A DNA stretch of 64,000 nucleotides from Symsagittifera roscoffensis (GCF_963678635.1 NC_087063.1:27523649-27587648); one strand, 5' to 3'; shown: positions 10,492-21,085, counted from the stretch's first letter. The notes: generated from the letters alone by a model not told the origin. Translations and numbers: made by a program.

Positions 10492-11374
10492 AAGGTTTAG
10501 AATGACGGATGCAAAAGGTTGTTAAATGATTTCTATTTTCCTAAACTGTTAGTTCTTACGATTTTTTGGTTAGCTTAACCTGGGTCTGTTTGTTCAGGGT
10601 TGGAGAGAAAAGTATATCGATTCCGAAGAATGATTTTTTACTTTCTCGTGGCTAGTATAAGTTAAGGTGTTAACTTACTTAATCTTACTTAGGGGTAGTG
10701 ATTGTGTTCAAGGGTTGGAGAATAGTAAATCGATCCACAAGGTTCAGGTATAATTAGAACGCGAGTAGTTCGTTAGATACTATTTTAAACTTACTAAGTC
10801 TAAGATTTATCCTGGGTCTGGTAAGAGGGGGGGTCAAGTGAAGGATGAATAACCGAAGTTCTTCACTGTTTATCCTAATTTGAATGATTAGTTTTGTTTA
10901 AAAATTTCTATTAGTCTTAGGTCTTTAGAAAGGGTTGGGTAGTGAATCGACGTTTGAGGTCGTTAGACACTAATTAAGTGGGTGGGGGAGAACAAAGTTG
11001 TTCTGTTTGATCCAAGGATAAGCCTTGATGATCAAATTTGAAATTTAATTAAGTAGAAAATGATTTAAGATCCAAGGATAAGCCTTGATGATCTGGTTTT
11101 AAAATTAAGTGAATTTAAGTTTTAATAAAATTTTAAATGTGTGTAAAGGAAAGATTTAGTGTTTTGATGATATTAGTGGGTTTATGATTGCTGTTATGTT
11201 TTAGATGATGGAGCTGGAACAACAGGATGATTTATGATTACTAACCATTTATTGTCATGCTACTAATTTTTATTTTTATTTTTCAATAAATATTTTTCAA
11301 ACATATTTTGTATATTACTGCAGAGTTTTAGGAGAACGATCTTAGATCTTTTTATCAATCGTTATTGTATATTA
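10492..11374 (-). promoter_or_regulatory. Element A leader between 5' LTR and ORF1, with repeated motifs
   Basis: About 880 bases of untranslated leader. It contains two exact 25-bp copies of a hairpin-forming motif 60 bp apart (11,009 and 11,069). It also holds three imperfect copies of a GGGTTGGAG...ATCGA block (about 10,597, 10,712 and 10,930) and two copies of CCTGGGTCTG. The third element copy has a matching leader (about 42,292-43,140). Leaders of LTR elements normally hold the primer site, packaging signals and splice donors. The role of these repeats is inferred from position only. Confidence 0.55.
11009..11093 (-). repeat. Paired 25-bp direct repeat, each a potential hairpin
   Basis: The copies at 11,009-11,033 and 11,069-11,093 are identical (core CCAAGGATAAGCCTTG on plus) and start exactly 60 bp apart. 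Each has CAAGG and CCTTG arms around a five-base loop, framed by GATC. Related copies occur in the plus-strand element at about 42,555-42,571 and 42,667-42,691. Confidence 0.85.
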
Positions 11375-12154
11375 ATAATTTTGTTTAGCGCCTGAAATGA
11401 TTTTGAAGAGTAACTTCAAAGTTTTATGTTTGCAAATGGAAATCTAAATTCATTGCAAGTAGTATTCGAAATATAAAAGTTTGTTCTGGCTTTTGCCGAA
11501 CTATCATATAACTATACGGCAAGTTTCTACTTTGTCGTATGTCGTCTTTGGTTCGAGGTCTTCTTCCAATTCCGGGTAGTTCTGTTATGGTTCGGAATAT
11601 TGGCTCTGATCTATTGAGTCGTAGAGACATTTCGATTAAATTATTGTCGTATAACATTTTGTAAATGTTTTTGTCTAATTTCTAATCTATTTTGGTTAAT
11701 TCTAAGCTATTAAGGTCTTGTTCGAGACTTATGGTCGCACCAGATGAGTTAGGACCGATGTGGTTAACTCATAGAGTAATTTCGGATAGGGTACACCGTC
11801 TGCTCGTCACGCTATCTTATTTTCGGCCGGATAGATTCGTGCAACTTCTTAGTCTAATACCGATCCTAATCTTACTCTTATACTATCTAGTCTCAGGTTG
11901 TTTAACTAGTCTCTGCTAGGCTCAATAGATCTAGGGTATACTGGTTTATTGCGGCTGCTGAAGTGCTCGGGAGAGTCCAACTAATTTCTAAGTTAAATTC
12001 AAATCTCTCTGGTGCTGAAATTACAAGTAACTTCAGCACTTACAAATAAGTGGGTTGTTAGTTAGATGGATCATGATTGGTTAATATTAAATACTTTACA
12101 TTGGTAAAACATTTAATTTATCCAATCATAAAATGTAGTTTAGATCAGGTTCCA
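11375..12154 (-). repeat. 5' LTR of element A copy 1
   Basis: The outer end at 12,154 (TGGAACC on minus) is supported by the same end in two further copies. The inner end near 11,375 is estimated from ...TTTCA followed by GGCGC(T/A)AAAC. In the third copy this reads CA|TGGCGCAAAAC, a plausible primer binding site start. The length of about 780 bp is typical of the group. The LTR contains a small conserved ORF. Confidence 0.65.
11424..11657 (-). CDS. Small ORF inside the element A LTR, 77 residues
   Basis: This complete frame lies within the LTR and codes a basic protein (SLRLNRSEPIF, ELPGIGRRPRTKDD). The third copy holds the same sequence at about 42,016-42,255, similar along its whole length, with many differences at third codon positions. 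It may be a leader peptide, the first exon of a spliced gag, or only a chance frame in a conserved regulatory region. No known family is recognised. Confidence 0.45.
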   Translation of the reverse strand: MLYDNNLIEMSLRLNRSEPIFRTITELPGIGRRPRTKDDIRQSRNLPYSYMIVRQKPEQTFIFRILLAMNLDFHLQT

Positions 12155-15100
12155 AAAAGGTACTACAAAGAAACTAATCAGAGTGGTGTAGTTTTAATCT
12201 AAAGGTTTTGTAAGATGTCGCTTTTTTCATTTAATGCTGTGTTATTAAAGTTTCGAAGATATCGAAGTTGGGTTTTTGTTTCCTAGAATAGTGGTATCTG
12301 CTTTTTTTTATTTTTAGTTTTTTATTAGTGCCAAGATTTTTAGTTAGCTAAAAAAAAATAGAATCTAAATTTTAATGTTTTTAAAGTCGTTCTCTTCTGA
12401 GGTGAACAGTAATGGTAACAAAAATGCTAGTGTTTTTTTTATTTTTTAAGGGATTATTATCAATAAAATTTTTTAGGTCAAAATTTTTGTTATTTGTATA
12501 TTTGCTTTGTTGTTCGTATCTAATGGTCCTGCAAAGTTTATTGTGTCTTTAAAATCTTTTTTTTTTCTAATAATGGAATTGTTTTATTCTTTTGTGGAGT
12601 TCGTTCTTTTTTTTCAATTGGGTTTTGTTTTTTTTTCATAGAGAGCATGGTATAGGTTTAAGGGTGATTTTTTTTCAGGTTAGAATTATGTCATAGTGAT
12701 TTTTTTGACAATCAATAAAAAATGATAAAAAATGAGAAATTATGTAGTTATTTGCTGTCTGTGTAAATTCTTACTGCAAACTTGAATTCTTTTGTTTTTA
12801 TTATTGTTGAAATTAAGCAATGGGAAAGTTATATGCGTAAATAAGTAATGACCTAAAATGTTTTTTTTGTTGGTTATTGATTTAATAAGAGTTTTTATAG
12901 AAGAGGGGTTGCCTGTTCAACCTTAGGAATAACATTAATGAAGTATTACTTTTTCGTGTGGTTTATCTTTGATTTGCAATTTTTTTTATTTTGTTGGTTA
13001 AAATATATTTAGTAATAAATGGTATACCTAGTTTATTATGTTCAACGTCTGTAATTGGAAACAATTCTTTAGAGTGTCTGATTAGAAAATCGTTTTTTTT
13101 TTGTGCTTATGGTCGGTTGGAGATTTTTTGATTTTTCCATAGTTTTAAAAAATTGTGTTATGTACTGTTGCCACTTTACTTAATGTACCTTGAAGTATGA
13201 AGTTCGGGTGAGGTGAGTGAGTTTCATTTCATGTTATTATACTTATTTCATTTGATTTTGCGCGTGAGATGACTAAAAAATCTGTTTCTAAGTCTGGATA
13301 TTAAAAACTTTGATTTTTTAGATTTTCTAATTAAAGTGGTACCGTCCATTTTTTTCTTTTGGTTGGGGTATTTTGATAGCTGCTTTTGATTTAGATTATT
13401 TGCATTTATATTTTCTTATTTACGTTGTGGGAAGGGCGTATGTCTGTGATTTGACTTGTTATAGAATCTTTAGGATTCTTTTCAGGGTGTTCATTTTGAT
13501 AATGACCTGAATCAACGGGGGTTTCATGTTCAATTCTCAACAAGTTAATCGTTAGCGTGTATTCGGTTTCGCTGTCGCACTCTGTGCTATCTCCGTGTGT
13601 ATGGCTTAACTGAAATTCAGAGGTTTCATTTTTTTCCATTCCTAGTGGGTCAGAGGTTGCTTCAGCTGTAGATTTTACCCGGTTAAATTGTCGTTGGTGT
13701 TTTGGCGTTTTACTTCTATGATTCTGGTATTGCCTATTTGAGTTTTGTGATTGTTTCAATGTGGCGATTGAGAAAAACTTCGTCAAGTCTATTTTGATAG
13801 TTATTGTTTCTTCTTCTACAAAAACTGGAATTTTCTCGTGATGTGTTGTTCTAAATTCTGTAATTATAATTTTTATTTGAAGAATTTTTTGAACGGTCAT
13901 TTGAATAATGACTACTGCGGTTGTTTGAAAAATTTTTACAACCGGTCGTTTTAGTAGTTTCTGTTGCGATTGTTTGAGTATACTACTATTTTTAGAACAA
14001 AAATATCTGTTGGAGTTTGATGTTGACTTGTCATTTCTGCACTGACTATCACGAGTATTAGAACGGCTATATCTTTTTTGTTTAATATATTGAGAATTTC
14101 TTCTTTCTGGAGATCTTCCTTGAAAGTAATGATTTCATGTTGATTTTAATCTGATGATATTATAGTTAGATTGAAGTGATTTTCCGGAATTATTCTTATT
14201 TGGAGTTTTCCTCTTTGGGAAACTTTGGTGTTTTTTCTTGTATTCATAGGACAATTTATTTGGTTGTTTGTGTTTTAGTGATTTGCTTGTTTGTCTCGTT
14301 GTTATCGTCTGCATTCGGCGACGCTGTATCTGTATCTTCTACAAAATCTAAACCGTTTGTTTTAAAAAAGATGCGTTTTTTCATATATACTAAACACTTT
14401 GTTATTTTTTCCGCTAATTCATTATCTTACTCTTGTATGTTATTTATATGTAAGGTAGTTGTTTGTGTTTGAGAAACGAATTGTAATTTTAAAGTTCGTC
14501 TCTTCAATTATCTTTGTAACTTTTATCTGTTTCAATTTGCCTACAAGTTTTTGAAAATCTATATCGGGTCCACGCGTTGATGAGGGATGTGACGCTTTTT
14601 CTCTAGTGATTTTTTTCCTAATAGTGGCGTGAAAATCATCATTGAAAACTTTATTTTTTCCGTTTTTCATAATTACGTGTTTTAAGAAAGTATCTTTTGT
14701 GTACTACTTTTTCTATTATTACTGCGAGTTTTTTCATAGTTTCGTGTTGTGGTCTGCGGATATCATTAAATAAAAGTAGTTGGTAATTGTGTATTTCTTT
14801 GAAAGTCAAACCGTTCTGAAAATCCTTGTAAGAAACGTTTCAAGTCTGATTCGATTTCTCTTAGTTGAAATGAAAAACGTTTTTGAGCTACTCCATCGAG
14901 TGTGGTTTGTATCAAAACTGTGATTCTGTGAATCCAATTTTGATGAAGAATTGTGTTTATACGTTCCGGACCTATATTTAAAATTAAATTTGCAGAAACA
15001 TCATTTAGGTAGCCTGTAATTGAATTTTCAGGGTATTTTACTGCCAAAGTATTTAGTATTTTGTTTATTTTGATGGATGATTTACCCATGGGGCAAGGGT

Positions 15101-15800
15101 TCATTATCATTTGGAGTGATTCTGTTGTGGTGGGTTTTTGAGTAAGAGAAGTGGTTTGGACTAATTTTATGTTGTTGTATAGAATATGGTAATGATATTT
15201 CCTTTTTCATTGTTTAGGATTGGTAAACTTGAGTATGCATAGGGTATTGTGTTTGTATATTGTAATCTGGTGATCTAAAAGTTCGTTTCATGGAGAATTC
15301 AATTTTCTTTTAAATTTTTTTTGAGGGTCCGATTTGGGTTCAAAAACATCTGGTTGAGAAATGTCATCTGCTTCATCAAAATTGTTCCATTAGTATTTCT
15401 TTTGATTAGATCAAACCATTCTGAATAACGAGCGCTGAGGGTATCATTTGTTCTATTCAGGGCGGATTAAGGGGGGCGGGGAATCTGCCCATGAATAGTT
15501 GTTTTATTCAGGGGCGGATTCTACCCCCTACCGACCCAAAGGGATTCCCCTTTGTACTAATTTGAGATATCCATATTTGGTGACGGACCCTAAAACTTTC
15601 ATAAAGGAGCCTTGGGCGCCAAAATATACTCCAGAAAAAACCTAAAAAATGCCTTTTTTGGCCTGTTTTTCAAAATTTGTCGCGGTCTTTTGAATGCTTT
15701 GGGAGGGCTCGGAAAATTATTTTGGTTTTGAAAATCCACCCCCCCCCCCACCATTCGAGAAAAATCTAGATTTGCCCCTGGTTCTATTGTTTCATATTTT
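12155..15800 (-). mobile_element. Older, decayed relative of element A, host of the nested insertions
   Basis: Read on the minus strand, this stretch matches element A gag (about 14,440-15,450, including DVSANLILNIGPERI and TTLDGVAQ), the region after the zinc knuckle (13,406-13,900, TPKHQRQFNRV), the protease neighbourhood (about 12,950-13,330) and a little of the pol 3' part (about 12,190-12,720). The RT and RNase H segment is missing between these. It is broken many times (well over ten) and is clearly older than copy 1. Copy 1 is inserted into its integrase region, and a hAT-type MITE is inserted into its gag. Confidence 0.85.
15450..15788. mobile_element. hAT-type MITE, 323 bp, with 8-bp target duplication
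   Basis: The element spans 15,458-15,780 and is bounded by the direct repeat GTTCTATT (15,450-15,457 and 15,781-15,788). Its ends are CAGGGCGGATT... and ...AGATTTGCCCCTG, inverted matches of the CAGGGGC type. An 8-bp duplication with CAGGG ends is the hallmark of hAT transposons. It has no coding capacity and a poly-C run near its right end. A second end-like sequence (CAGGGGCGGATTC at 15,509, preceded by GTTTTATT) lies 51 bp inside the left end, suggesting an insertion next to or into an earlier copy. The flanks are gag sequence of the older element. Confidence 0.85.
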
Positions 15801-15827
15801 TTCTAACACTCTCTATTTTTTCTTCAG

Positions 15828-15953
15828 TTTTCAATTATAAACCAGGCTCCGTGGCCTTTCTCAAGCTCTTCGCTACCCACAAAGACTTAATTCGAATGGC
15901 CTGGAAAAATTTTGACATATCACAATCTGAGCCTACTCCGAGAATTAATATTA
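15828..15953 (+). CDS. Host exon, possibly globin-like
   Basis: The acceptor TTTTTTCTTCAG precedes the exon and GTAAAAAC follows. The 126-base exon is open in one frame, entered with two leftover bases: PGSVAFLKLFATHKDLIRM and AWKNFDISQSEPTPRIN. The pattern of small and aromatic residues, with LF..H and a Phe where the CD corner would be, resembles the B-to-CD part of globins. This is pattern recognition, not a search result. Retroelement remains lie directly upstream, so the preceding exon is outside or lost. It could also be an unrelated helical protein or part of a dead gene. Confidence 0.45.
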
Positions 15954-16277
15954 GTAAAAACATTTTGTTATTCCTACTTTTGAAAAAAATGACGGTATCT
16001 TTGCGCTGGGTGTGTTTTTCCCGGGCTCTGTTTGTTTTTTAATCATTTTTTATTTGTTGAAATCTTGGGGTATTGAAATCTTGAGTTCGTTCAACCATGA
16101 AAAATTAATTTCTTCCTCCTATCATTTTAGTACAGCTATGAGGGTTTGATAATGGCAAAATGTCAAATTTAAGTCAATTTAGACGCCGTGAATTCTTGGT
16201 AGAAGTGCAATTTTCTAAAACGGTCAGAATAACGGTCAGAATAATTATACCCAGATAGTTTTTTTTCTTTATTTCAG

Positions 16278-16366
16278 TCAACATTACGAAACCAAACTGG
16301 GCACTGGATTGGCGCACAGTTTTGTGTCTGTATGTTCCTGGATTCCATAGACAAGTCAGTAAACAG
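16278..16366 (+). CDS. Possible next host exon after the globin-like exon
   Basis: A good acceptor (TTTATTTCAG) and a donor (CAG|GTTAAA) bound 89 bases. Two frames are open. One reads STLRNQTGHWIGAQFCVCMF and then LDSIDKSVN, which could suit a globin E-F region. The frame that matches the phase of the preceding exon reads NITKPNWALDWRTVLCLY. The frame conflict leaves the assignment open. Either the preceding donor is elsewhere, the gene is dead, or the globin reading is wrong. Confidence 0.3.
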
Positions 16367-16473
16367 GTTAAAATTTTGCCGGAACGATCAAAGAAAATGA
16401 AAGAACAAAAGAAGAACGAAGCGAGCGTCCTTGTTGCGGAATCCGCTTACAATACACAAAATGCACAGTTTGG

Positions 16474-16929
16474 CCTCGTAATAAAATTTTGGCGTTTTTT
16501 GACACTTTTTTTGACATTTGGGCTCCATAGAAAATATCAGAACTTCGACAGCCTGTTAAAGCCTGTGGAGCAGCATTAATATGAAGGTAATAAAATGAAA
16601 TGAAGTTTTTCTAAATATGAGATTTTTTAAGCAAACATCCCTCCACACGCCATATAAAGTCCAAAGTAATAGATTTTGTTTCTAGTAACAAAGCAATTAT
16701 GCCTCGTAATAAAATTTTGGCGTTTTTTTGACACTTTTTTTGACATTTGGGCTCCATAGAAAATATCAGAACTTCGACAGCCTGTTAAAGTCTGTGGAGC
16801 AGTATTAATATGAAGGTAATAAAATGAAATGAAGTTTTTCTAAATATGAGATTTTTTAAGCAAACATCCCTCCACACGCCATATAAAGTCCAAAGTAATA
16901 GATTTTGTTTCTAGTAACAAAGCAATTAT
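16474..16929. repeat. Tandem duplication, two 228-bp units
   Basis: The units at 16,474-16,701 and 16,702-16,929 are almost identical, both starting CCTCGTAATAAAATTTTGG and ending ...AACAAAGCAATTATG, with only a few differences. The near identity points to a recent duplication. The unit is part of the dispersed repeat family that continues to about 17,420. Confidence 0.9.
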
Positions 16930-17420
16930 GGCAAGTAAGCTTCCGTCAACCAATTTGGAACAGTTTCTAAGACGGAATAAATCTCCGCTTACGCGTTATT
17001 AGAGCGAAATATATCGCGCTTTTATTGTCCCAAATTGACCACAATCGAAAGATTAAAACCCCCATAATTTCACGAAAAAAGATCAAAAGTGAAATATCTT
17101 TTCAAGTTCAAGCTCGGGAAAACAAAACCCTTTGAATGACATTTAGAAAAAATCCAGCAAAATTGGCTAGTTGAAAAGTCGAAATTTATCCGAAGAAAAA
17201 AACACCCCGAGCATAAATATTCCGTTACTTTCATTACGAAAGTCGGAACAAACACGCCAGTGACCCTTTTGAGTAAGATTATGAGGGTTTGAATTGCTAA
17301 CCGAGATGTTAGAACGCATTGTTTTTCGTTCTTGATATATGTGAAAGCGGCAGATTAAATTGTTCCAAATTGAATTGAGGCAAACTTCTTTTGTCTTACT
17401 ATAAGGATACAAGAGGCTAA
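16930..17420 (-). repeat. Dispersed repeat family R1, minus-oriented copy
   Basis: Read on minus, it contains the block with TTGGGACAAT, a GC-poor arm with CGCGATATATTTCGC and TTCCAAATTGG, then a segment with GAAAGTAACGGAATA. The same blocks occur in plus orientation at 34,320-34,880, 35,390-35,700, 36,990-37,500 and partly at 39,590-39,790. There is no coding capacity. It is probably a non-autonomous transposon, but its termini were not fixed. Confidence 0.6.
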
Positions 17421-17429
17421 ACACACTCC

Positions 17430-19050
17430 TTTGTCCTTTATATTTGGTAGTGGGAGAAGAGGAAGAAAAACCGAGAGTATTGGACGGTGTTTAATAGCAT
17501 TGGTGGGGAAAAACAAGATGACGATTTTAAAAAAGTTTTCTTTTTGTTAAAAGTATTCAGAGCATGAACTGTCAAATGTAATAGCTTTTTGCGATGAAAG
17601 TAGAAGTGCTAAAAAAGAAGTTTTTCTAGTTAAAATTAATTTTTATAGAGAAATCCAATACATTTTTAAAGTTTTCCTTCAATGACGTAGTCTTGATTTT
17701 TCTCACTGGCGTTTTTTGTACTTGAAGTAGTTTTTGATAAAAACGTTGAAGATTTTGAAAAATTGTTACCCATAAATGTCAAGTGAAGATTGATAAGTTC
17801 TGCGTTAATTAACGCTATATTTGCATCTATTTGCTGAGCTCAAGTGTATTTGGAAGGATACCTGAGCTCTTAAAAGCTACGTACGATTAGACAAAAAACA
17901 CACCTCAAAACTACAATTAGATTTAAAAAAACACACCCCAAAGCTATACGATTAGACAAAAAAGCGGCTGGTAACTTTTCATTATCGCAACTTCGCCAAT
18001 TTGGCAGTTTTACAACTCCCAAAACTTAACAAAACACAAGGTCAATTATTTTTTGACATCAGATTCAGGGCAAAAAAAGGTTGGGGTGAAGGGGTAGTGA
18101 ATAACAGTGAAAGGAACGTCCAACCCCGCCTCTTACCCTATGTCGGAAACCCTAGTTTACTTAAAACTTCAGGCAACAACTTCCGAAAAAAACTTAACTT
18201 GAAAGTTCTAAAATTTTTGAAAAGAAAAGGCCTCGAAAACAATTTTTTGCTTTTTTCCACAAAAACTAAAAATATAAATATATATTTTTTTTGCATGACA
18301 CAAGCATCAATTTACAAAAAAATTTCATTTAGGTTGATTTTAAGGGTGCCCAAAACAACATCATTTTTTCAAAATTTTGGTAGATAATAACGGACAAGTT
18401 TAGATTTAACTATCTAAAAAAACAGTAGGCATAAAAACCAGAGAAGACTCTGGCTGCTATTTCAAGCCATTTTATGCCCTTCCTTTTATATTCATAATTA
18501 GTGTTAGGGGCAGATGTAGGATTTTGTCGAGAGGTTGATGGGCGTTTTTTCAAAAAAAAAAAAACATTTTTTACTTCATTTATCGACCAACGAGCGAACT
18601 GATTTTGTGCGCTCTCCCAAATCAACATATCTAATCACCCTATTTTGACAAAATTTTTCACTTTTAGGCACTTTTTGTAATTCTTTGACCAAAAAATTGC
18701 GTTTTTTGGTGCGTTTCTTCTTCAAAATCAGTATATATTGGTGCCAAAGTTCATATTGCCACCTTAAGAAATATTTTAGAGTCGGTCAGACAAAATTTTT
18801 GAGAGGTTCAGCCAGCCAAAACTTAAGCTTTAGGGTTGGTCAGTCGCATTGCTGAGAATGCTGCTATTTTAATCTATTATAATTACTTTTTGGGACCAGG
18901 CGCTCGATTATAATCCATTAATTAATGGTTTATAATAGATTGCAATCTCTATAATGTTCTTCCAAGTTATCAGCAAAGTTTGCAATTTTGTCTGTATTAC
19001 AGCCAACTTGTTTTGTAAACCTATACGAATATAATTAATTTTTGCAAAAT
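17430..19050. other. AT-rich host DNA, no gene recognised
   Basis: Frames at 18,001-18,387 (plus) and 18,410-18,628 (minus) lack splice context and recognisable protein character. Homopolymer runs are common. A small cluster of TATAATCnATTA-like palindromes lies at about 18,870-18,945. Confidence 0.5.
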
Positions 19051-19099
19051 CATGTATCTCGCAGTTAAAACTCAGATCTTCTCAATATTAACACCCAAG

Positions 19100-19440
19100 T
19101 TGAACATACACAAAGTTTTACCCACCCACTCCTCGCATCTATCCGCACACTTACTCCCACCTCCACCTAAACTTCCCACCTACCCCCACCAAACCTACCC
19201 CCAGACCTACCCTTACACGCACCGAACCTCCCTCCTCCCACAACGACTTGACAACCCCTGTAAGTTTGTATGTGTGCGGGGTTGCGGTCACGCGTTTACG
19301 CTATTTTTTACGTATTTTTACGGTTATAGCAAGTGAGGAGTAAGTGACGGGGGAGGGGAGGGGAGGTGGTGGTAAAAGAAGGGAGTAGAAGGTGGTAGTT
19401 AGCGTAAGTAATTAGGGGGAGAGTGAGAAGTAGAAAACAA
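19100..19440. repeat. Pyrimidine-rich tract followed by a G-rich tract
   Basis: Positions 19,120-19,215 are dominated by CCCACC/CCTACC runs. About 120 bp later, 19,349-19,370 reads GGGGGAGGGGAGGGGAGG and continues purine-rich to about 19,440. The two tracts are roughly complementary in composition. The G-rich part fits a four-tract G-quadruplex pattern. The open frame over the pyrimidine tract is a by-product of composition. Confidence 0.6.
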
Positions 19441-19444
19441 TACA

Positions 19445-20790
19445 CATTTTTGCTGTAGTCAATTTTGAAACACAATTTAACCATTGCAGTATTTGAAATT
19501 TTATTTAAAAAACCTAGGCTCTTACTCTTAAAAGTCCATTGTAACCGACTATTTAATATTTTTATGGAGACACGAAAATCTATAATAATCGAGTATTATC
19601 CATGAAACTTCATCGCCGGTAGAATTTGCTAGATATTTTCCTCCCCCACCCCTCACTTCACACGAACATCATTTTTTTTGCATAACAGTTGGTATTGCAA
19701 GGTTAATTATGAAGACCAATGATGTTAGTCATGGCTTGTTTAGTCCTCGTGTCTTTTTTCATAACAATCGGACAATAATTTTTGTCACAACAATCGGACA
19801 AAAAATTTAAACATTATTTTAGTTAGTAAAAAAAAAGCAAATGTGGGGATGAAGAAGAGTCCCCCCAACTGCAAAATTGTAGCCACCCCATCTAGATGAA
19901 TTACACAAAATCAAATGTTGTATAAAACCAAAAGCCTAATTTTTCCTTTCTTATCAAATTATTGCATCAGAATTCGTTTTTTTAAGAAACTTAGATTTGG
20001 TTTACTACTCCCAATAGTACCTAATAACAATCACCAAATTTACCGATTGTATTAAACAGCTATGCATATGCGAATTTTGTACCTTGTCCAATTTGCAAAA
20101 TAGTTAAAAAGTCCGAAAATTAAAACAGAATTCCAGATCTTTCGTTCTTACAAAGTAAATAATTATATTGGCTCATACAAATTATCGCAAAATTGGCTCT
20201 TCTAAATCCCTTATCTTTCAAATTATTATTTTTAGCCAAGTTATTTTATTACGGCTAAACGAGTGATGTTATTATGTGAAGTATAAAGAACAAATCTATC
20301 TGTTCACAGTCTGTTCGCCAACTTTCATTATATTATGACGTAAAAGAAGTTGTTCAAAATTGAATTTAAAAGGGAGAGTAGAAAAGAAGCCAGATTCTTT
20401 TAAAAATTTTGATTTGCACTAATTCCAGAGTTTTCTGGTGATTTGTTGATAATATAAGAAAATACCTATTTTGAAGGAAATAAGAGAAAAATTATTTCTA
20501 GGATCTTTTGGTGATTTATTGATAAATAAGAGAAAACTTATTTTAAAGGTAACATCATCTGAGAAGTTTGCTTTGCTGAGTTAATATGACAGCTGCCTCT
20601 TAAAATTTTGATTGGATATTTTTGCCGAGAAATTGTATCATAGTTGAAAAAAATTGCCAAACAAATCCTTTCCAAGTGCTTCTGAATTGCATCTAATCTT
20701 GTTGTCTAAAAACAACATGTAACAGCAGCATCCGCAATTTCAAGGGGAGGAGCTTAAATATAAAACGCCTCTCTGTGATTCGTAGAGGAT
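19445..20790. other. AT-rich host DNA, no gene recognised
   Basis: No open frame with splice context or known domain was found on either strand. The sequence is intron-like or intergenic. Confidence 0.5.
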
Positions 20791-20799
20791 CTGGGAAAA

Positions 20800-21085
20800 C
20801 CTTGCAGTATGTCTAAGCATAGCCCGTTTCTCTTATTTCCCAAACTCCAGTCTGAGGTATTATGTTCAGCATAGCTCTTTTTTGCGGCTCAAGCCTGGTT
20901 TTTGCGTCTAAAACTTTCGCGTGATACCTTGCAGTCGTTATCTGTCAGGCTATGATAGACCTGCATCTAGATGTTACGTGAGAGTGAGAGATCGTCCTTA
21001 CTATTATTGCCATGGCAGGGGATTGATCACGCAAGCTGATGATCACAAAGTGAACGCCTTACCACTATGCTACGTGCCTCATGGG
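20800..21085 (-). repeat. Candidate tRNA-derived SINE
   Basis: On minus, GGCACGTAGCATAGTGGT contains a pol III A-box match (TAGCATAGTGGT, 21,061-21,072). GATCAATCC (21,020-21,028) matches a B box 33-41 bases downstream, the spacing of a tRNA gene. The arms do not form a good full cloverleaf and sequence continues well past the tRNA-like head, so a SINE or tRNA pseudogene fits better than a working tRNA. The boundaries are approximate, and no tail or target duplication was fixed. Confidence 0.45.

Larger units (their letters stand above)
1..12154 (-). mobile_element. Element A copy 1: Ty3/gypsy-type LTR retroelement, left end beyond window
   Basis: Read on the minus strand, the order is 5' LTR (from 12,154), leader, ORF1, gag-pol, then an envelope-position region that leaves the window. 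The order protease, RT, RNase H, integrase and the GPY/F module in the integrase tail place it in the Ty3/gypsy group. The 5' end starts TGGAACC, as do two other LTR copies in the window (41,055 minus and 41,551 plus). The long gag-pol frame and few breaks (about one or two in view) suggest a young insertion. It lies inside an older copy of the same family, because sequence matching the integrase region of that older copy begins right next to the LTR edge. The 3' LTR is not in the window, so LTR divergence cannot be used to date it. Confidence 0.9.

Noticed and set aside
18001-18628. Frames on both strands as host genes
   Set aside because: Poly-K/F composition from homopolymer runs, no acceptors or donors and no domain.
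19052-19336. Pro/His/Thr-rich frame as a secreted protein
   Set aside because: It follows directly from the CCCACC-type tract.
21020-21078. Functional tRNA gene on the minus strand
   Set aside because: A and B boxes are present, but acceptor and anticodon stems do not pair well and sequence continues as in a SINE.
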